From contig NZ_FNHE01000017.1 of NCBI RefSeq assembly GCF_900103785.1, positions 1 through 64,000 on the forward strand: DNA of 64,000 bases, in the 5' to 3' direction. A program made the translations under genes and the position numbers. This document shows positions 1-9,422 of this stretch, piece after piece. The notes under the pieces are model-generated. The model was not told where the DNA came from. It made no database searches and worked only from the letters and a program-made list of their open reading frames with translations. How positions within the stretch are numbered: the stretch's first letter is position 1; each line of letters opens with the position of its first letter. This DNA is from Geodermatophilus siccatus (GTDB lineage: Bacteria > Actinomycetota > Actinomycetes > Mycobacteriales > Geodermatophilaceae).

Positions 1-497
1 GCATCGAGCCGGTCCAGGTAGTGGGCCACCGCCTTGGCCACGTCGGCGTGTGGCCGCTCGCGGGCCACCCCGGTGAGCAGTCGGTCGACCACGGCCAGGT
101 CGACGTCCTGCCCAGCGGCCAGCGCGAGCGCCTCGGGCTCGGCCACCCGGGCGATCACCGCCGCCTGCTCACCGGTCACCTGCCCGGCGGCGCACGCGGC
201 GGCCAGGCCCGGCAGGTGCGCCAGCGCCCGGCCGGCGCGCACCACCCCCGCGGCCTCCCCAAACGACAGGTGACCGTGCCCGCGCAGCCAGGAGGCCATG
301 GACCTCAGCCCGTCGACCTCCGCGGCACCGGACACCTCGGCCTCCCGCACCGTGCGGGCGACCTCGGCGGCGAGCCGGTTCTGCGCGGCCAGCAGCGGGC
401 CCAGCCGGTCCAGCAGCGCCGGGCCGAACAGCGGTGCCAGGTCCTCGGCGGCCAAGGCGTCGAGGGAGGCGAGCAGCTCGTCCACGACACCTCCCAC
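1..497 (-). CDS. DUF222 domain protein (13E12/HNH family), 3' part missing
   Basis: The reading frame translates to an alpha-helical N-terminal DUF222 domain, with the segments VGGVVDELLASLDALAAEDL and later GQVTGEQAAVIARVAEPEAL. In this family DUF222 precedes a C-terminal HNH nuclease domain, which would lie beyond the window edge; these genes occur in many copies in Geodermatophilaceae and mycobacteria. I chose the GTG at 497 because an in-frame stop lies about 50 bases upstream and no ATG lies between. The function of the family is unsettled (13E12 repeat, mobile or competition-related). The domain call is good; the start is less certain. Confidence 0.75.
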   Translation of the reverse strand, partial: MGGVVDELLASLDALAAEDLAPLFGPALLDRLGPLLAAQNRLAAEVARTVREAEVSGAAEVDGLRSMASWLRGHGHLSFGEAAGVVRAGRALAHLPGLAAACAAGQVTGEQAAVIARVAEPEALALAAGQDVDLAVVDRLLTGVARERPHADVAKAVAHYLDRLD

Positions 498-754
498 CGG
501 ATCGATCAGATGTTCGAATTCTAGCCGATCGAGGATGTCGCCGCAGCCTGAATCCCCAGCTCAGCGGCTCGTCCACAGAATCGCGACGCGCCTTGACATG
601 TGAGGTCTACGCCCAGCCGCGACGGCTCGGCGAGGTCGTGGGGAGAAGCCCGAGCCCGCCTGCGAGCCGTTGGCGCCATCCGGCCAGGGGCGCCCATCAG
701 GGGCGGCGGTGCCACCTCTGGACAAAAGCGAGCGCTGCATTCACGATTCCCCGC

Positions 755-2167
755 ATGCTGATCGCCGAGCGTGACTACCGCGGCTGGGACGCCGTGGAGA
801 TGGCCCGGCTCGTCCGCGCCGGGGAGCTCACCGCCGCCGACCTGGCCGAGACGGCGATGGACCTCCTCGACCGCGTGCCTGCGCTGAACGCCGTGGCCGA
901 CGTCGCTGAGCGGCTCGACCTCCCCGGGAGGGCCACCGGTCCGCTGGCCGGGGTCCCCTTCGCGGTCAAGGAACTCCTGGGCTGGCCGGGCCTGCCGTGG
1001 ACCATGGGCTCGCGGCTCCTGGTCGGTCACCGCGCTCCCGGCTTCTCGCCGTACGCCGCCGCGATCCGGGATGCCGGGCTGCAGGTCCTGTGTTCCACCA
1101 CCAGTTCGGAGTTCGGGCTGCTCGGGAGCACCGAGACCGCGTTGCACGGCACGACGCTCAACCCGTGGGGAGAGGGGTTGTCGGCCGGCGGGTCGTCGGG
1201 AGGATCGGCGGCGCTCGTCGCGGCGGGGGTCGTCCCGATGGCCCATGGCAACGACGCCGGCGGGTCGCTGCGGGTCCCGGCGTCCCTCACCGGTCTGTTC
1301 GGCTTCAAGCCGTCGAACCGCCGGTGCGCACCCACCGGCCCCGAGGTCCCCGGCCTGGGCGCACTGGTCGTGGACCACTGCATCAGCAGGTCCGTGCGGG
1401 ACAGCGCCCACCTGCTGGCCGCCACGGAGCGCACCGGCCCGGACGCCATCCACCCGCCGGTCGGGCTGGTCGACCGCCCGGGCCACGACCGGCTCCGCAT
1501 CGCGGTGCTCGTGCCGACGCTCATGGGTGAGGAGCCGGAGCCCGCCGTCCGACGGGAGCTGGACCGGGCGGCCGCGCTGTGCGAGGCCCTCGGGCACGAC
1601 GTCGTCCCTGCGGAGTGGCCGGGCGTCGACGGGGAGGCGCTCAGCCGGGCGTTCTTCGTGGCCGCGGCGCGGACGATGTCCGAGGTGGCGCGGTCGGTCG
1701 TCCCGCTGCTCGGCCGACCACCGGGCCCCGACGAGCTCGAGCCGTTCACCCTGGAGCTCATGGCGTGGGCCGGGACGCTGGGACCGGAGGTGGACGCGGA
1801 GTGCGACCGGGCCCTCGTGCAGGCGAACCGCGCGTACCTGGGCCTGTTCGAGCGCTGCGACGTCATCCTCAGCCCCACCCTCGCGCGGCTGCCCTGGCCG
1901 CTCGGTCACCTCGCGCCGGCAGCGGGCCGTGGGGTCCTGGTACGGCGCACAGAGGAGGCGGTCGGGTACACGCCGATCCACAACACGGCGGGGTGTCCAG
2001 CGATGTCGGTGCCGCTGGGCCGGTTCGACGGCGTACCGGTCGGCATCCACTTCGCGGCGGCCCCGGGCGCGGACCGGCTGCTGCTGCAGCTCGCCCTCGC
2101 CCTCGAGGAGGCCGCTCCGTGGGCGGACCTCCGGCCGGACCTCGGCTGGCTGGAGCGGGCGGCCTGA
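755..2167 (+). CDS. Amidase signature family hydrolase
   Basis: This 470-residue protein has the full Ser-cisSer-Lys arrangement of the amidase signature family: Lys72 in VPFAVKELLG, the Gly/Ser-rich loop LSAGGSSGGSAA at about 143-153, and the nucleophile Ser171 in NDAGGSLRVPAS. The family hydrolyses carbon-nitrogen bonds of amides; the substrate cannot be read from sequence. The ATG at 755 has no clear Shine-Dalgarno sequence, so the message may be leaderless. Its stop overlaps the start of the following TetR gene by one base (TGATG), so the two are probably co-transcribed and the regulator may control the amidase. Confidence 0.9.
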   Translation: MLIAERDYRGWDAVEMARLVRAGELTAADLAETAMDLLDRVPALNAVADVAERLDLPGRATGPLAGVPFAVKELLGWPGLPWTMGSRLLVGHRAPGFSPYAAAIRDAGLQVLCSTTSSEFGLLGSTETALHGTTLNPWGEGLSAGGSSGGSAALVAAGVVPMAHGNDAGGSLRVPASLTGLFGFKPSNRRCAPTGPEVPGLGALVVDHCISRSVRDSAHLLAATERTGPDAIHPPVGLVDRPGHDRLRIAVLVPTLMGEEPEPAVRRELDRAAALCEALGHDVVPAEWPGVDGEALSRAFFVAAARTMSEVARSVVPLLGRPPGPDELEPFTLELMAWAGTLGPEVDAECDRALVQANRAYLGLFERCDVILSPTLARLPWPLGHLAPAAGRGVLVRRTEEAVGYTPIHNTAGCPAMSVPLGRFDGVPVGIHFAAAPGADRLLLQLALALEEAAPWADLRPDLGWLERAA

Positions 2168-2769
2168 TGGCGCAGGTGCTCAAGCCGGCCGTGCGGGCGG
2201 GGATCGAGGCGGCGGCCCTGCGCTGCTTCGCCGACGCGGGGTACGGCGGCACGTCCGTGGCCCGGATCGCCACCGCGGCCGGGACGGCGCCGGCCAACGT
2301 GTACCGGTACTTCCCCTCCAAGGCGGCCCTGTTGGACGCGGTCGTCCCCGCGGACCTCCCCGTCCGGCACGACCGGCTGCTCGACGTGCGGATCGAGGCA
2401 CTGGCGAGGGGAGCCGAGGGTGGCGCCGCCGCGGCCGCCGAGCTGCTCGAGTTCTGGCTCGACCACCGCCTGGCCGTCGTCGTGCTGCTCGACCGGGCCG
2501 AGGGCACCCCGTTCGCGGACTACCCGGCCGCCTTCGTGCAGCGGCTCGTCGCCCACGTCGAGCGGTCCCTCGGCGTCCCGCTGAGCGCGGTGCACCGGGA
2601 GCTGCTCGACCTCGTGTTCGACAACACCCGCCGTGCCCTCGCGCGGATCCTGCGCAGCCCCGGGGACCGCGAGCACGCCCGCGCCCTCGTCACCGGTTTC
2701 TGGAGCTACCAGGTCCCGGGGCTCGACGGCCTCGTGGCCGCCATCCGCGCGGACGCCACCGGTTCCTGA
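2167..2769 (+). CDS. TetR family transcriptional regulator
   Basis: This 200-residue protein has an N-terminal TetR helix-turn-helix (residues about 9-55: CFADAGYGGTSVARIATAAG, then ANVYRYFPSKAALLDAV). The variable C-terminal domain binds an unknown ligand. Its ATG overlaps the amidase stop by one base, which implies translational coupling and probable autoregulation of the pair. A repressor role is the family default and is inferred here. Confidence 0.9.
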   Translation: MAQVLKPAVRAGIEAAALRCFADAGYGGTSVARIATAAGTAPANVYRYFPSKAALLDAVVPADLPVRHDRLLDVRIEALARGAEGGAAAAAELLEFWLDHRLAVVVLLDRAEGTPFADYPAAFVQRLVAHVERSLGVPLSAVHRELLDLVFDNTRRALARILRSPGDREHARALVTGFWSYQVPGLDGLVAAIRADATGS

Positions 2770-2884
2770 GGCGGCCCAGCAGCAAGGCGACGTCACCTCA
2801 CGACGGGTGAGCCCACGCGGCGATCGGCCGTCGACCGGTGATCACGTCCGCTACGTTGCCCCGGTCGTCGTCGGGAGGTCCCAG

Positions 2885-3922
2885 GTGCCGTTCCTGCTGG
2901 CGCGCCTGACGCGCCTGCTGCGCGTGAGGCTGCCCGGGTGGCGGCTGCCGCTGGCCGTCGCGGTCGTCGTCTTCCTGACCAGCTGGGCGGCCATGGCCGT
3001 GGTCGAGCCGGCCGGGACCGGCATCGCCTCGCCGGGCACCTACTGGTGGTACTTCGTCGTCACCGCGGCCACCGTGGGCTACGGCGACGTCTACCCGGCC
3101 TCGCCCGGCGGCCGCGTCGTCGGCGCGTACGTCATCGTCGGCGGCATCGTCACGCTCACCCTGCTCTTCACGCAGCTGTCCGCCGCGCTGCAGTCGGTGA
3201 GGGGCAAGAGACTGAGGGGGCTGGTCGAGCTGGACCTCGCCGACCACGTCGTCCTGCTCGGCTACACGCCGGGGCGGACGGCGCGCATCGTCACCGAGCT
3301 GTGCGCCGAGGGCCGCGCGCGCGTGGTGCTCTGCGCCTGGGACGACGACGTCCCCGAGGACCCGCTGCCCGAGCGGCTGGACGTGCAGTTCGTCCGCGGC
3401 GACCTGACCTCCGAGGAGGTCATGGCCCGCGCCTGCGTGGCCCGCGCCCGGACGGCGGTCGTCGACGTCCGCGACGACAACGAGGCCCTGGCCGTCGCGC
3501 TCGCCGTCACCCACGCCAACCCGCGGATCCACCTGGTCGCCGCCCTCCGCGACCTCGGCCGGCTGGACACGCTGCGCTACGTGCACCCCGACGTCCAGGC
3601 GGTGCAGTGGCACATGCCCTTCCTGCTGACCGAGGAGGCCACCGACCCCGGCATCGCGCAGGTCTACAGCGACCTGATGACCAGCGGGGGGCACGGCAAC
3701 ACGTACTCGACCCGCGTCCCGAGCGGCTTCGCGCACCGCACGTTCGGCGACTGCCAGACCTGGTTCGGCCGCACCTTCGGTGCCACGGTGCTGGCCCTGC
3801 GCACCGACGGCGGGCCACTGGTGGTCAGCCCTGGTTGGGGCACCCCGGTGCCCGAGGGCACGACGCTCTACTACGTCGCCGGTCGGCGCATCGACGACGA
3901 CCGGCTGCGCGCCGGCAGTTGA
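2885..3922 (+). CDS. Potassium channel with RCK/TrkA-N domain
   Basis: This 345-residue protein has two membrane helices (about 21-41 and 77-99) flanking a pore loop with the classic K+ selectivity filter TVGYGD at residues 63-68. A cytosolic TrkA-N/RCK regulatory domain follows (LADHVVLLGYTPGRTARIV onward). This is the MthK-like two-helix layout, in which ligand binding to RCK gates K+ flux. The GTG at 2885 is preceded by GGGAGG at a good distance. The RCK dinucleotide loop reads GYTPGRT, a relaxed form of the GxGxxG loop, so ligand preference is uncertain. A C-terminal region of about 110 residues resembles other actinobacterial channel tails. Confidence 0.88.
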   Translation: MPFLLARLTRLLRVRLPGWRLPLAVAVVVFLTSWAAMAVVEPAGTGIASPGTYWWYFVVTAATVGYGDVYPASPGGRVVGAYVIVGGIVTLTLLFTQLSAALQSVRGKRLRGLVELDLADHVVLLGYTPGRTARIVTELCAEGRARVVLCAWDDDVPEDPLPERLDVQFVRGDLTSEEVMARACVARARTAVVDVRDDNEALAVALAVTHANPRIHLVAALRDLGRLDTLRYVHPDVQAVQWHMPFLLTEEATDPGIAQVYSDLMTSGGHGNTYSTRVPSGFAHRTFGDCQTWFGRTFGATVLALRTDGGPLVVSPGWGTPVPEGTTLYYVAGRRIDDDRLRAGS

Positions 3923-3925
3923 TCC

Positions 3926-4465
3926 TCAACGCCCCAGCAGGCCGCGCACGTAGGCGGCCTGGCCCAGGTGCTGCAGGTCGTCCGACAGCACGCTGACCAG
4001 CCGCACGCCGAGGGTGACCGGCGGGTCCCAGCGGGTGTCGACGACCCGGTCGAGGTCCTCGTCGGAGAGGCCGCGCAGGAACTCCGCGGACCGCGCGTGC
4101 ACGGCACGGGAGTAGCCCAGCAGCAGGTCGGCCGAGGGCACCCGGACGGCGTCCACCTCGTCGTCACCCATCCCGTAGCCGATCGCCGCGTCGTCCACGG
4201 GGAGGCCGAAGCGGCCGGCCCAGCCCTCGGCGGTCCACACCTGCTCGGTGCCGGCGACGTCGGCGACGTGGTCGTCCTGCACTCGCAGCAGGTGCCAGGC
4301 CAGCCAGCCGATCGGGTTGGCGCCGGGCTGCACCCGGCGGTTCAGGTCGTCGGGCTCCAGCCCCTCGACGGTGCGGGTGAACGTCTCCTCGATCTGCTCG
4401 TAGGCGTAGGTGAGGACGTCGCGGCTGCGCATGGTCGGCCCGCTACCCGCGGGCCGGCCGGTCAC
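3926..4465 (-). CDS. DinB-like (mycothiol-dependent type) protein
   Basis: This 179-residue four-helix protein of the DinB superfamily has the metal-binding signature WLAWHLLRVQDDH early and DDLQHLGQAAY near the C-terminus. In mycothiol-producing actinobacteria many such proteins are mycothiol-dependent transferases or detoxification enzymes. I chose the GTG at 4465 because it overlaps the stop of the 40-residue ORF upstream as GTGA; an internal ATG at 4432 is the alternative. It converges on the potassium channel with only three bases between the stops. Confidence 0.8.
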   Translation of the reverse strand: MTGRPAGSGPTMRSRDVLTYAYEQIEETFTRTVEGLEPDDLNRRVQPGANPIGWLAWHLLRVQDDHVADVAGTEQVWTAEGWAGRFGLPVDDAAIGYGMGDDEVDAVRVPSADLLLGYSRAVHARSAEFLRGLSDEDLDRVVDTRWDPPVTLGVRLVSVLSDDLQHLGQAAYVRGLLGR

Positions 4466-4584
4466 TCGCCGTCCGGGCCCTCCTCGGGCTCGCTCTGCGC
4501 CTCCAGGTCGGCGGCCTGCTCGGGTGTCTCCATCTCCAGGGCGATGTCGCGCGGTTGCGGGGTGTCCGGGGACGGCGTCGTCAT
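4462..4584 (-). CDS. Small acidic 40-residue protein coupled to the DinB gene
   Basis: The ATG at 4584 opens a 40-codon frame (begins MTTPSPDTPQPRDIALEMET, ends EEGPDGE) that is strongly acidic. Its stop overlaps the GTG of the DinB-like gene by four bases (GTGA), an arrangement typical of translational coupling. Codon use resembles its neighbours. No function is recognised. It could be a leader peptide or a small partner of the DinB protein. Confidence 0.5.
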   Translation of the reverse strand: MTTPSPDTPQPRDIALEMETPEQAADLEAQSEPEEGPDGE

Positions 4585-4618
4585 GGCTCGAGCCTGCCCG
4601 AGGTGGGGCCGGTTCGCG

Positions 4619-5869
<1,251 letters not shown>

Positions 5870-6022
5870 GGGCGGACGGTACGCCGGGGCGGGCGTCGTT
5901 GCGCCCTCGATCGCGCGCGGGAACCGAGGGCCTTGTCGACTCCCGGGAGGCCGCGCATGCTCGGCGGTGCCGGTCGTCCGTGGGCACCGGGGCCCTCGGC
6001 CGGCCGGTCGGAGGAGGCCGAC

Positions 6023-6601
6023 ATGACCGAGCAGGCCGAGAGCGTCGACCAGCCGCAGGCGCGAGGGCCACGCGTCGTGGTGGGTGTGGACGGCTCGGCG
6101 GGAGCGCGGGCCGCGCTGCGGTTCGCCATCGAGGACGCCGTCCGCCGTGGCGTGCCCGTCGAGGCGGTCATCGCCCACCGCCCGCCCGAGGCCTGGATGG
6201 ACTTCGACGCGATCGGTGAGTTCTCCTACGCCGAGGCGGAGGCCGAGGCGGTGCAGCGTGCCGAGAGGTTCCTCGCCGAGGTGCTGCGTGACATCCCGGA
6301 GCCACACCCGGAGATCCACGTGACGGCCGTCCTCGGCTCGGCGGCGGACGCCCTCATCCGGGAGTCGGCCGGCGCGGACCTGCTGGTGGTCGGCAGCCGG
6401 GGGCACGGCGGGTTCTCCAGCATGCTGCTCGGGTCGACGAGCATGCAGTGCACCCTGCACGCGTCGTGTCCGGTGACCGTCGTCCACTCGCCCGAGTCGC
6501 ACCGGGAGCGGTTGCACCTGCGGCGCCACCACGACGGGGAGCGGGTGCAGGCCCGGCGGAGGCGCTTCCGTGGGGCCACGGCCGACTTCAGCGGCCCCTG
6601 A
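6023..6601 (+). CDS. Universal stress protein (UspA family)
   Basis: This 192-residue single-domain UspA protein carries the ATP-binding motifs GVDGS (21-25) and GSRGHGGFSSMLLGSTSM, the G-2x-G-9x-G-(S/T) pattern of nucleotide-binding members. A basic tail rich in Arg and His extends about 30 residues beyond the usual fold. GAGGAGG lies at a suitable distance before the ATG. Such proteins bind ATP and support survival under hypoxia or stress in actinobacteria. The gene ends in stop-proximal palindrome copy A. Confidence 0.92.
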   Translation: MTEQAESVDQPQARGPRVVVGVDGSAGARAALRFAIEDAVRRGVPVEAVIAHRPPEAWMDFDAIGEFSYAEAEAEAVQRAERFLAEVLRDIPEPHPEIHVTAVLGSAADALIRESAGADLLVVGSRGHGGFSSMLLGSTSMQCTLHASCPVTVVHSPESHRERLHLRRHHDGERVQARRRRFRGATADFSGP

Positions 6602-6608
6602 CGAACGG

Positions 6609-6665
6609 CCTCCCTGCAGGGGCCCGCCGCGAGCTGGCGAGTGGTGGGGGCAGGGAGGTCCTCCT
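6609..6665 (-). repeat. Stop-proximal palindrome, copy A
   Basis: CCTCCCTGC (6609-6617) pairs perfectly with GCAGGGAGG (6650-6658), enclosing an inner G/C-rich arm and the conserved GCGAGC-type loop. It lies between converging genes and directly follows the stop codon of the DUF2505 gene on the minus strand. It may act as a bidirectional terminator. Confidence 0.7.
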
Positions 6666-7166
6666 TCAGTCCGGGGAGCCCAGCCAGCGGCGCAGCACGT
6701 CGTCCTCACGGCGCAGCACGACCATCGCCAGCTCGCGGACGGCCGCCTCGGCCTGCCGTCCGACCACCGGCGCGTCGACCTCCGCCTCCCCGGTGACCGT
6801 CGACCGGGTGCCCTGGGCGGTCGGCCGCAGCCGCCGCTCGCCGCGCACCGCCGCGGTCCGGCCGAGGATGCGGGACTCGACCTGCAGGACGGCCCGGTGC
6901 CCCCCGTCGCCGTCGGTCGTCCAGTTGCGCCGGTCGGCGACGGTGACCTCGCGGCCGACGAACCGGGTGAACACCCCCGGGACGCCCAGCGTGGGGACGA
7001 CGAGCCGCAGCACGGTGCGTGGGCTGCCGCCGTCCGGGGTGCTCTCCAGCGACTCGAGCCGCGCGCCGAGGGCCTGCGCGTAGTCGCGGAGGAAGGCCTC
7101 GTCGGTGAGGACGGCGAGGACGTCGTCCGGGGCGGCCGGGAACGTGGCGGTGTGGTCGATGGGCAC
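6666..7166 (-). CDS. DUF2505 (SRPBCC-like) protein
   Basis: This 166-residue protein begins MPIDHTATFPAAPDDVLAVL and ends in a long C-terminal helix, matching the DUF2505 actinobacterial family related to the START/SRPBCC ligand-binding fold. The GTG at 7166 gives the expected family N-terminus. No catalytic residues are known; a hydrophobic-ligand role is inferred from the fold. Its stop lies directly against palindrome copy A. Confidence 0.8.
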   Translation of the reverse strand: MPIDHTATFPAAPDDVLAVLTDEAFLRDYAQALGARLESLESTPDGGSPRTVLRLVVPTLGVPGVFTRFVGREVTVADRRNWTTDGDGGHRAVLQVESRILGRTAAVRGERRLRPTAQGTRSTVTGEAEVDAPVVGRQAEAAVRELAMVVLRREDDVLRRWLGSPD

Positions 7167-7290
7167 GTGCAATCCTGCGACGGCCCGCGCGTCCGCGCCC
7201 GTCGAGGCGGAACGCCGGAGGAGGACGCCGACCCGGCCCCCATGCGCCTCCTCCCGGCGCCACGGTCCCGCCGTGCCGGCCAGGCCGTAG

Positions 7291-7611
7291 GCGTACCTGA
7301 GCCACCCCGACGCCGCAGCCGCCCTGCTCTGGCTCGAGGCGGTCGGATTCGCGACGGTCCGTCGCCAGGACGGCGACGACGGCGACGACGCCCCGTACAC
7401 GAAGCCGGCGTTGGCCGGCCGGTCCACCGGGCAGGGCCTCCACCTGCTGGTGGACGACGTCGACGCGATCCACGCCCGCGCGCTCGCCGCCGGTGCCACC
7501 GAGGTCTTCGCGCCGGAGGACACCGGGTGGGGCACCCGTCGCGCCCGCGTGCTCGACCCGGGCGGCACGGAGTGGAGCTTCGGTACCTACGAGCCCGGGG
7601 CGAGCCGGTAG
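7291..7611 (+). pseudogene. Glyoxalase-fold (VOC) gene remnant with internal deletion
   Basis: The frame opens right after an in-frame TAG with YLSHPDAAAALLWLEAVGF, the N-terminus of VOC-family proteins. It then jumps through an Asp/Gly-rich stretch to TGQGLHLLVDDVDAIHARAL and the C-terminal PGGTEWSFGTYEP. About 25-30 residues that normally form the central strand region are missing, and no start codon precedes the conserved N-terminus. It is most likely a decayed gene; a short functional half-barrel starting at the TTG at 7411 cannot be excluded. Confidence 0.6.
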
Positions 7612-7769
7612 CCAGGACACCCCGCGGCGCTCGCACACCGGACGGGCTTCCCGCCGTCGGCGCCGCGGGTGGTCCTGGAGTGGTTGCTCGCGGCCAGGCG
7701 GCCGCGGACCCGGGCCGCGCGGGTGGCCACGATCGTCACCAGGTCGTCGGTCAGCCGTCCCCCGACCCC

Positions 7770-8195
7770 TCACCTCTGGTGGGTGGTGGGCAGGCGACGG
7801 GCGACGGCCGGGACGACGATCGCCGCGGCCACGAGGTGGGTGACCACCAGCAGCACCCGGGTGTCGGTCGTGGCGTCGGCGACCACGTCGGGGACCAGCG
7901 ACAGCGCGGTGAGCACCACGGTGGTGCGCACGAAGGTGCTGCGCGGCCGGCGGGCGCGACGGGCCAGCACGGCGGCCAGCACGACGCCGACCAGGGAGAA
8001 CACGACGGTCAGCACGGCGAAGCCGGACACCGGGATGGGCGCCCCGCTGACGTCGAGGCTGATCCCGGCGGCGGAGCCCGCGGCGGCGACGGTGGTGGTC
8101 GCGAGGGCGGCGACCGCCGTGGCGGCCAGGCCGGCGCCGGCGATCGAGCCGGTGCCGCGGCGGGTGGTGGCGGTGGTGGTCAGCGTGCCGGTCAT
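7770..8195 (-). CDS. DUF6069-like small membrane protein
   Basis: This 141-residue protein has four hydrophobic segments and a Thr-rich N-terminus (MTGTLTTTATTRRGTGSIAG), as in the DUF6069 family of actinobacterial membrane proteins. GGAGG lies six bases before the ATG at 8195. Function is unknown. It is followed by about 160 bases without a gene before the VOC remnant. Confidence 0.7.
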   Translation of the reverse strand: MTGTLTTTATTRRGTGSIAGAGLAATAVAALATTTVAAAGSAAGISLDVSGAPIPVSGFAVLTVVFSLVGVVLAAVLARRARRPRSTFVRTTVVLTALSLVPDVVADATTDTRVLLVVTHLVAAAIVVPAVARRLPTTHQR

Positions 8196-8412
8196 GACGT
8201 CCTCCGAGGGCGACGGCCGGCTCGGTACCGGCCTCTCACCAGGACGTCGAACGGCCGCGGCCCGGATCGACACGGTCGCCGAGGATTCCTCCCGAGGCGT
8301 CCCCGCCGCCGGTCCGCCAGCCGGAGCAGGCCCCCCGTCGCGCCGCGCGGGAGGCGCGGCGTGGCGGCGGGCACGGGCACGCCGCCGTCCTGGAGCCCGT
8401 CGTCGGCGCCGG

Positions 8413-8616
8413 TCAGCCGGAGCCGTGCTGCAGGAGGGCGGCCGGCTCGCCGGGGCCGCGGTACAGGTGGGCGCGGAGCCCCACCCGCGCCGCGGCGTCG
8501 ACGTCGACCTGCTGGTCGTCGACGAAGACGCACCGGTGCGGCGGCAGGCCGAGGGCCGAGCAGACGGCGGCGGACACCTCCGGGTCGGGCCTGGCCACCG
8601 CGGCTCGCAGGCTCAT
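8413..8616 (-). CDS. Stand-alone HAD-superfamily C-terminal segment
   Basis: This 67-residue product reads PDPEVSAAVCSALGLPPHRC followed by VFVDDQQVDVDAAARVGL. That is the motif III to motif IV part of a HAD hydrolase. Motif I (DxD) and the cap are absent, and the motif III lysine is replaced by arginine (ARPDPE). The ATG at 8616 overlaps the stop of the APH-like gene as ATGA, so it is still positioned for translation at the end of the operon. It is either a decay remnant or a small domain retained for a non-catalytic role. Confidence 0.55.
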   Translation of the reverse strand: MSLRAAVARPDPEVSAAVCSALGLPPHRCVFVDDQQVDVDAAARVGLRAHLYRGPGEPAALLQHGSG

Positions 8617-9422
8617 GCGGGGAAGAGCCACGCGAGGCTGCGGCGGGCGGCCGCGGCGTACTCCGCACGGCCCGTGCGCAGGCCGTACCCGAGGTCCTCA
8701 AGGGCGGCGCAGCGCGCGAAGAACTCGATCCGCGGGCCGGCGCCGGGCAGGCCGCCGTACGCCTGCAGGGCCTCGGCGAGGAAGGCGGGCCCGAAGTCGC
8801 GGTGGAGGCGGGCGAAGTCCAGGGCCGGGTCGGTGACCGCGCAGTCCGACCAGTCGATCACGCCGGTGAGGCCCGTCCCGTCGGCGAGGAGGTGTTCGGC
8901 GCCGAGGTCCGCGTGGGCCACCACGCGCAGTGCGGACGGCCGCGGCACGCTCGACCGGACCACGCGCAGCAGCTCGGCGGGCCCGTCGAGGTCCGCCAGC
9001 CACTCGGCGGGGTCGGCGTCGTCCTCGTCGACGAACCCGCGCACCGTGTCCGGGTCGGTGGCGTGCAGGTCGCGCAGGAACCGGCCGAGCACGGCGGCGG
9101 TGCCCGGCGCCGGCGTCCGGCCGAGCAGCGACCGTCCCGGCAGCAGCCGGTGGCCGAGGACCCCGGCGTCCGCGTCGGCGAACACGGGGACGGGGACGGC
9201 CAGCGGCAGCCGCGGCGCGAGGACTCCCAGCAGGCCCGCCTCGCGCTGCACGTCGTGACCGTCGGCCACCCGGAGGACCAGCTCCCCCGCGGCGAAGGCC
9301 GTGTTGTCCAGCCCGCGGCCCAGCTCGCGCAGCGGCAGGTCGGCGAGCTCGGGAGCGTGCGTCCGGAGCGCCCGGGCGGCGCGGGCCGCAGCCGGCCCGG
9401 CGTCCCCTCCGCCGGCGGTCAC
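8613..9422 (-). CDS. Aminoglycoside phosphotransferase (APH) family kinase
   Basis: This 269-residue protein has the APH/choline-kinase fold, with the catalytic loop VVAHADLGAEHLL and the metal-binding segment GVIDWSD. The Asn usual two residues after the loop glycine is replaced within GAEH, a variant also common among uncharacterised actinobacterial members. The substrate is probably a small metabolite hydroxyl or amine. The GTG at 9422 overlaps the stop of the permease gene by four bases (GTGA), so it belongs to the cyclase-ligase-permease operon. Confidence 0.82.
   Translation of the reverse strand: MTAGGGDAGPAAARAARALRTHAPELADLPLRELGRGLDNTAFAAGELVLRVADGHDVQREAGLLGVLAPRLPLAVPVPVFADADAGVLGHRLLPGRSLLGRTPAPGTAAVLGRFLRDLHATDPDTVRGFVDEDDADPAEWLADLDGPAELLRVVRSSVPRPSALRVVAHADLGAEHLLADGTGLTGVIDWSDCAVTDPALDFARLHRDFGPAFLAEALQAYGGLPGAGPRIEFFARCAALEDLGYGLRTGRAEYAAAARRSLAWLFPA

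Noticed and set aside
593-598. TTGACA upstream of the amidase as a -35 element
   Set aside because: No acceptable -10 hexamer follows at 16-18 bases, and it lies 157 bases before the start codon.
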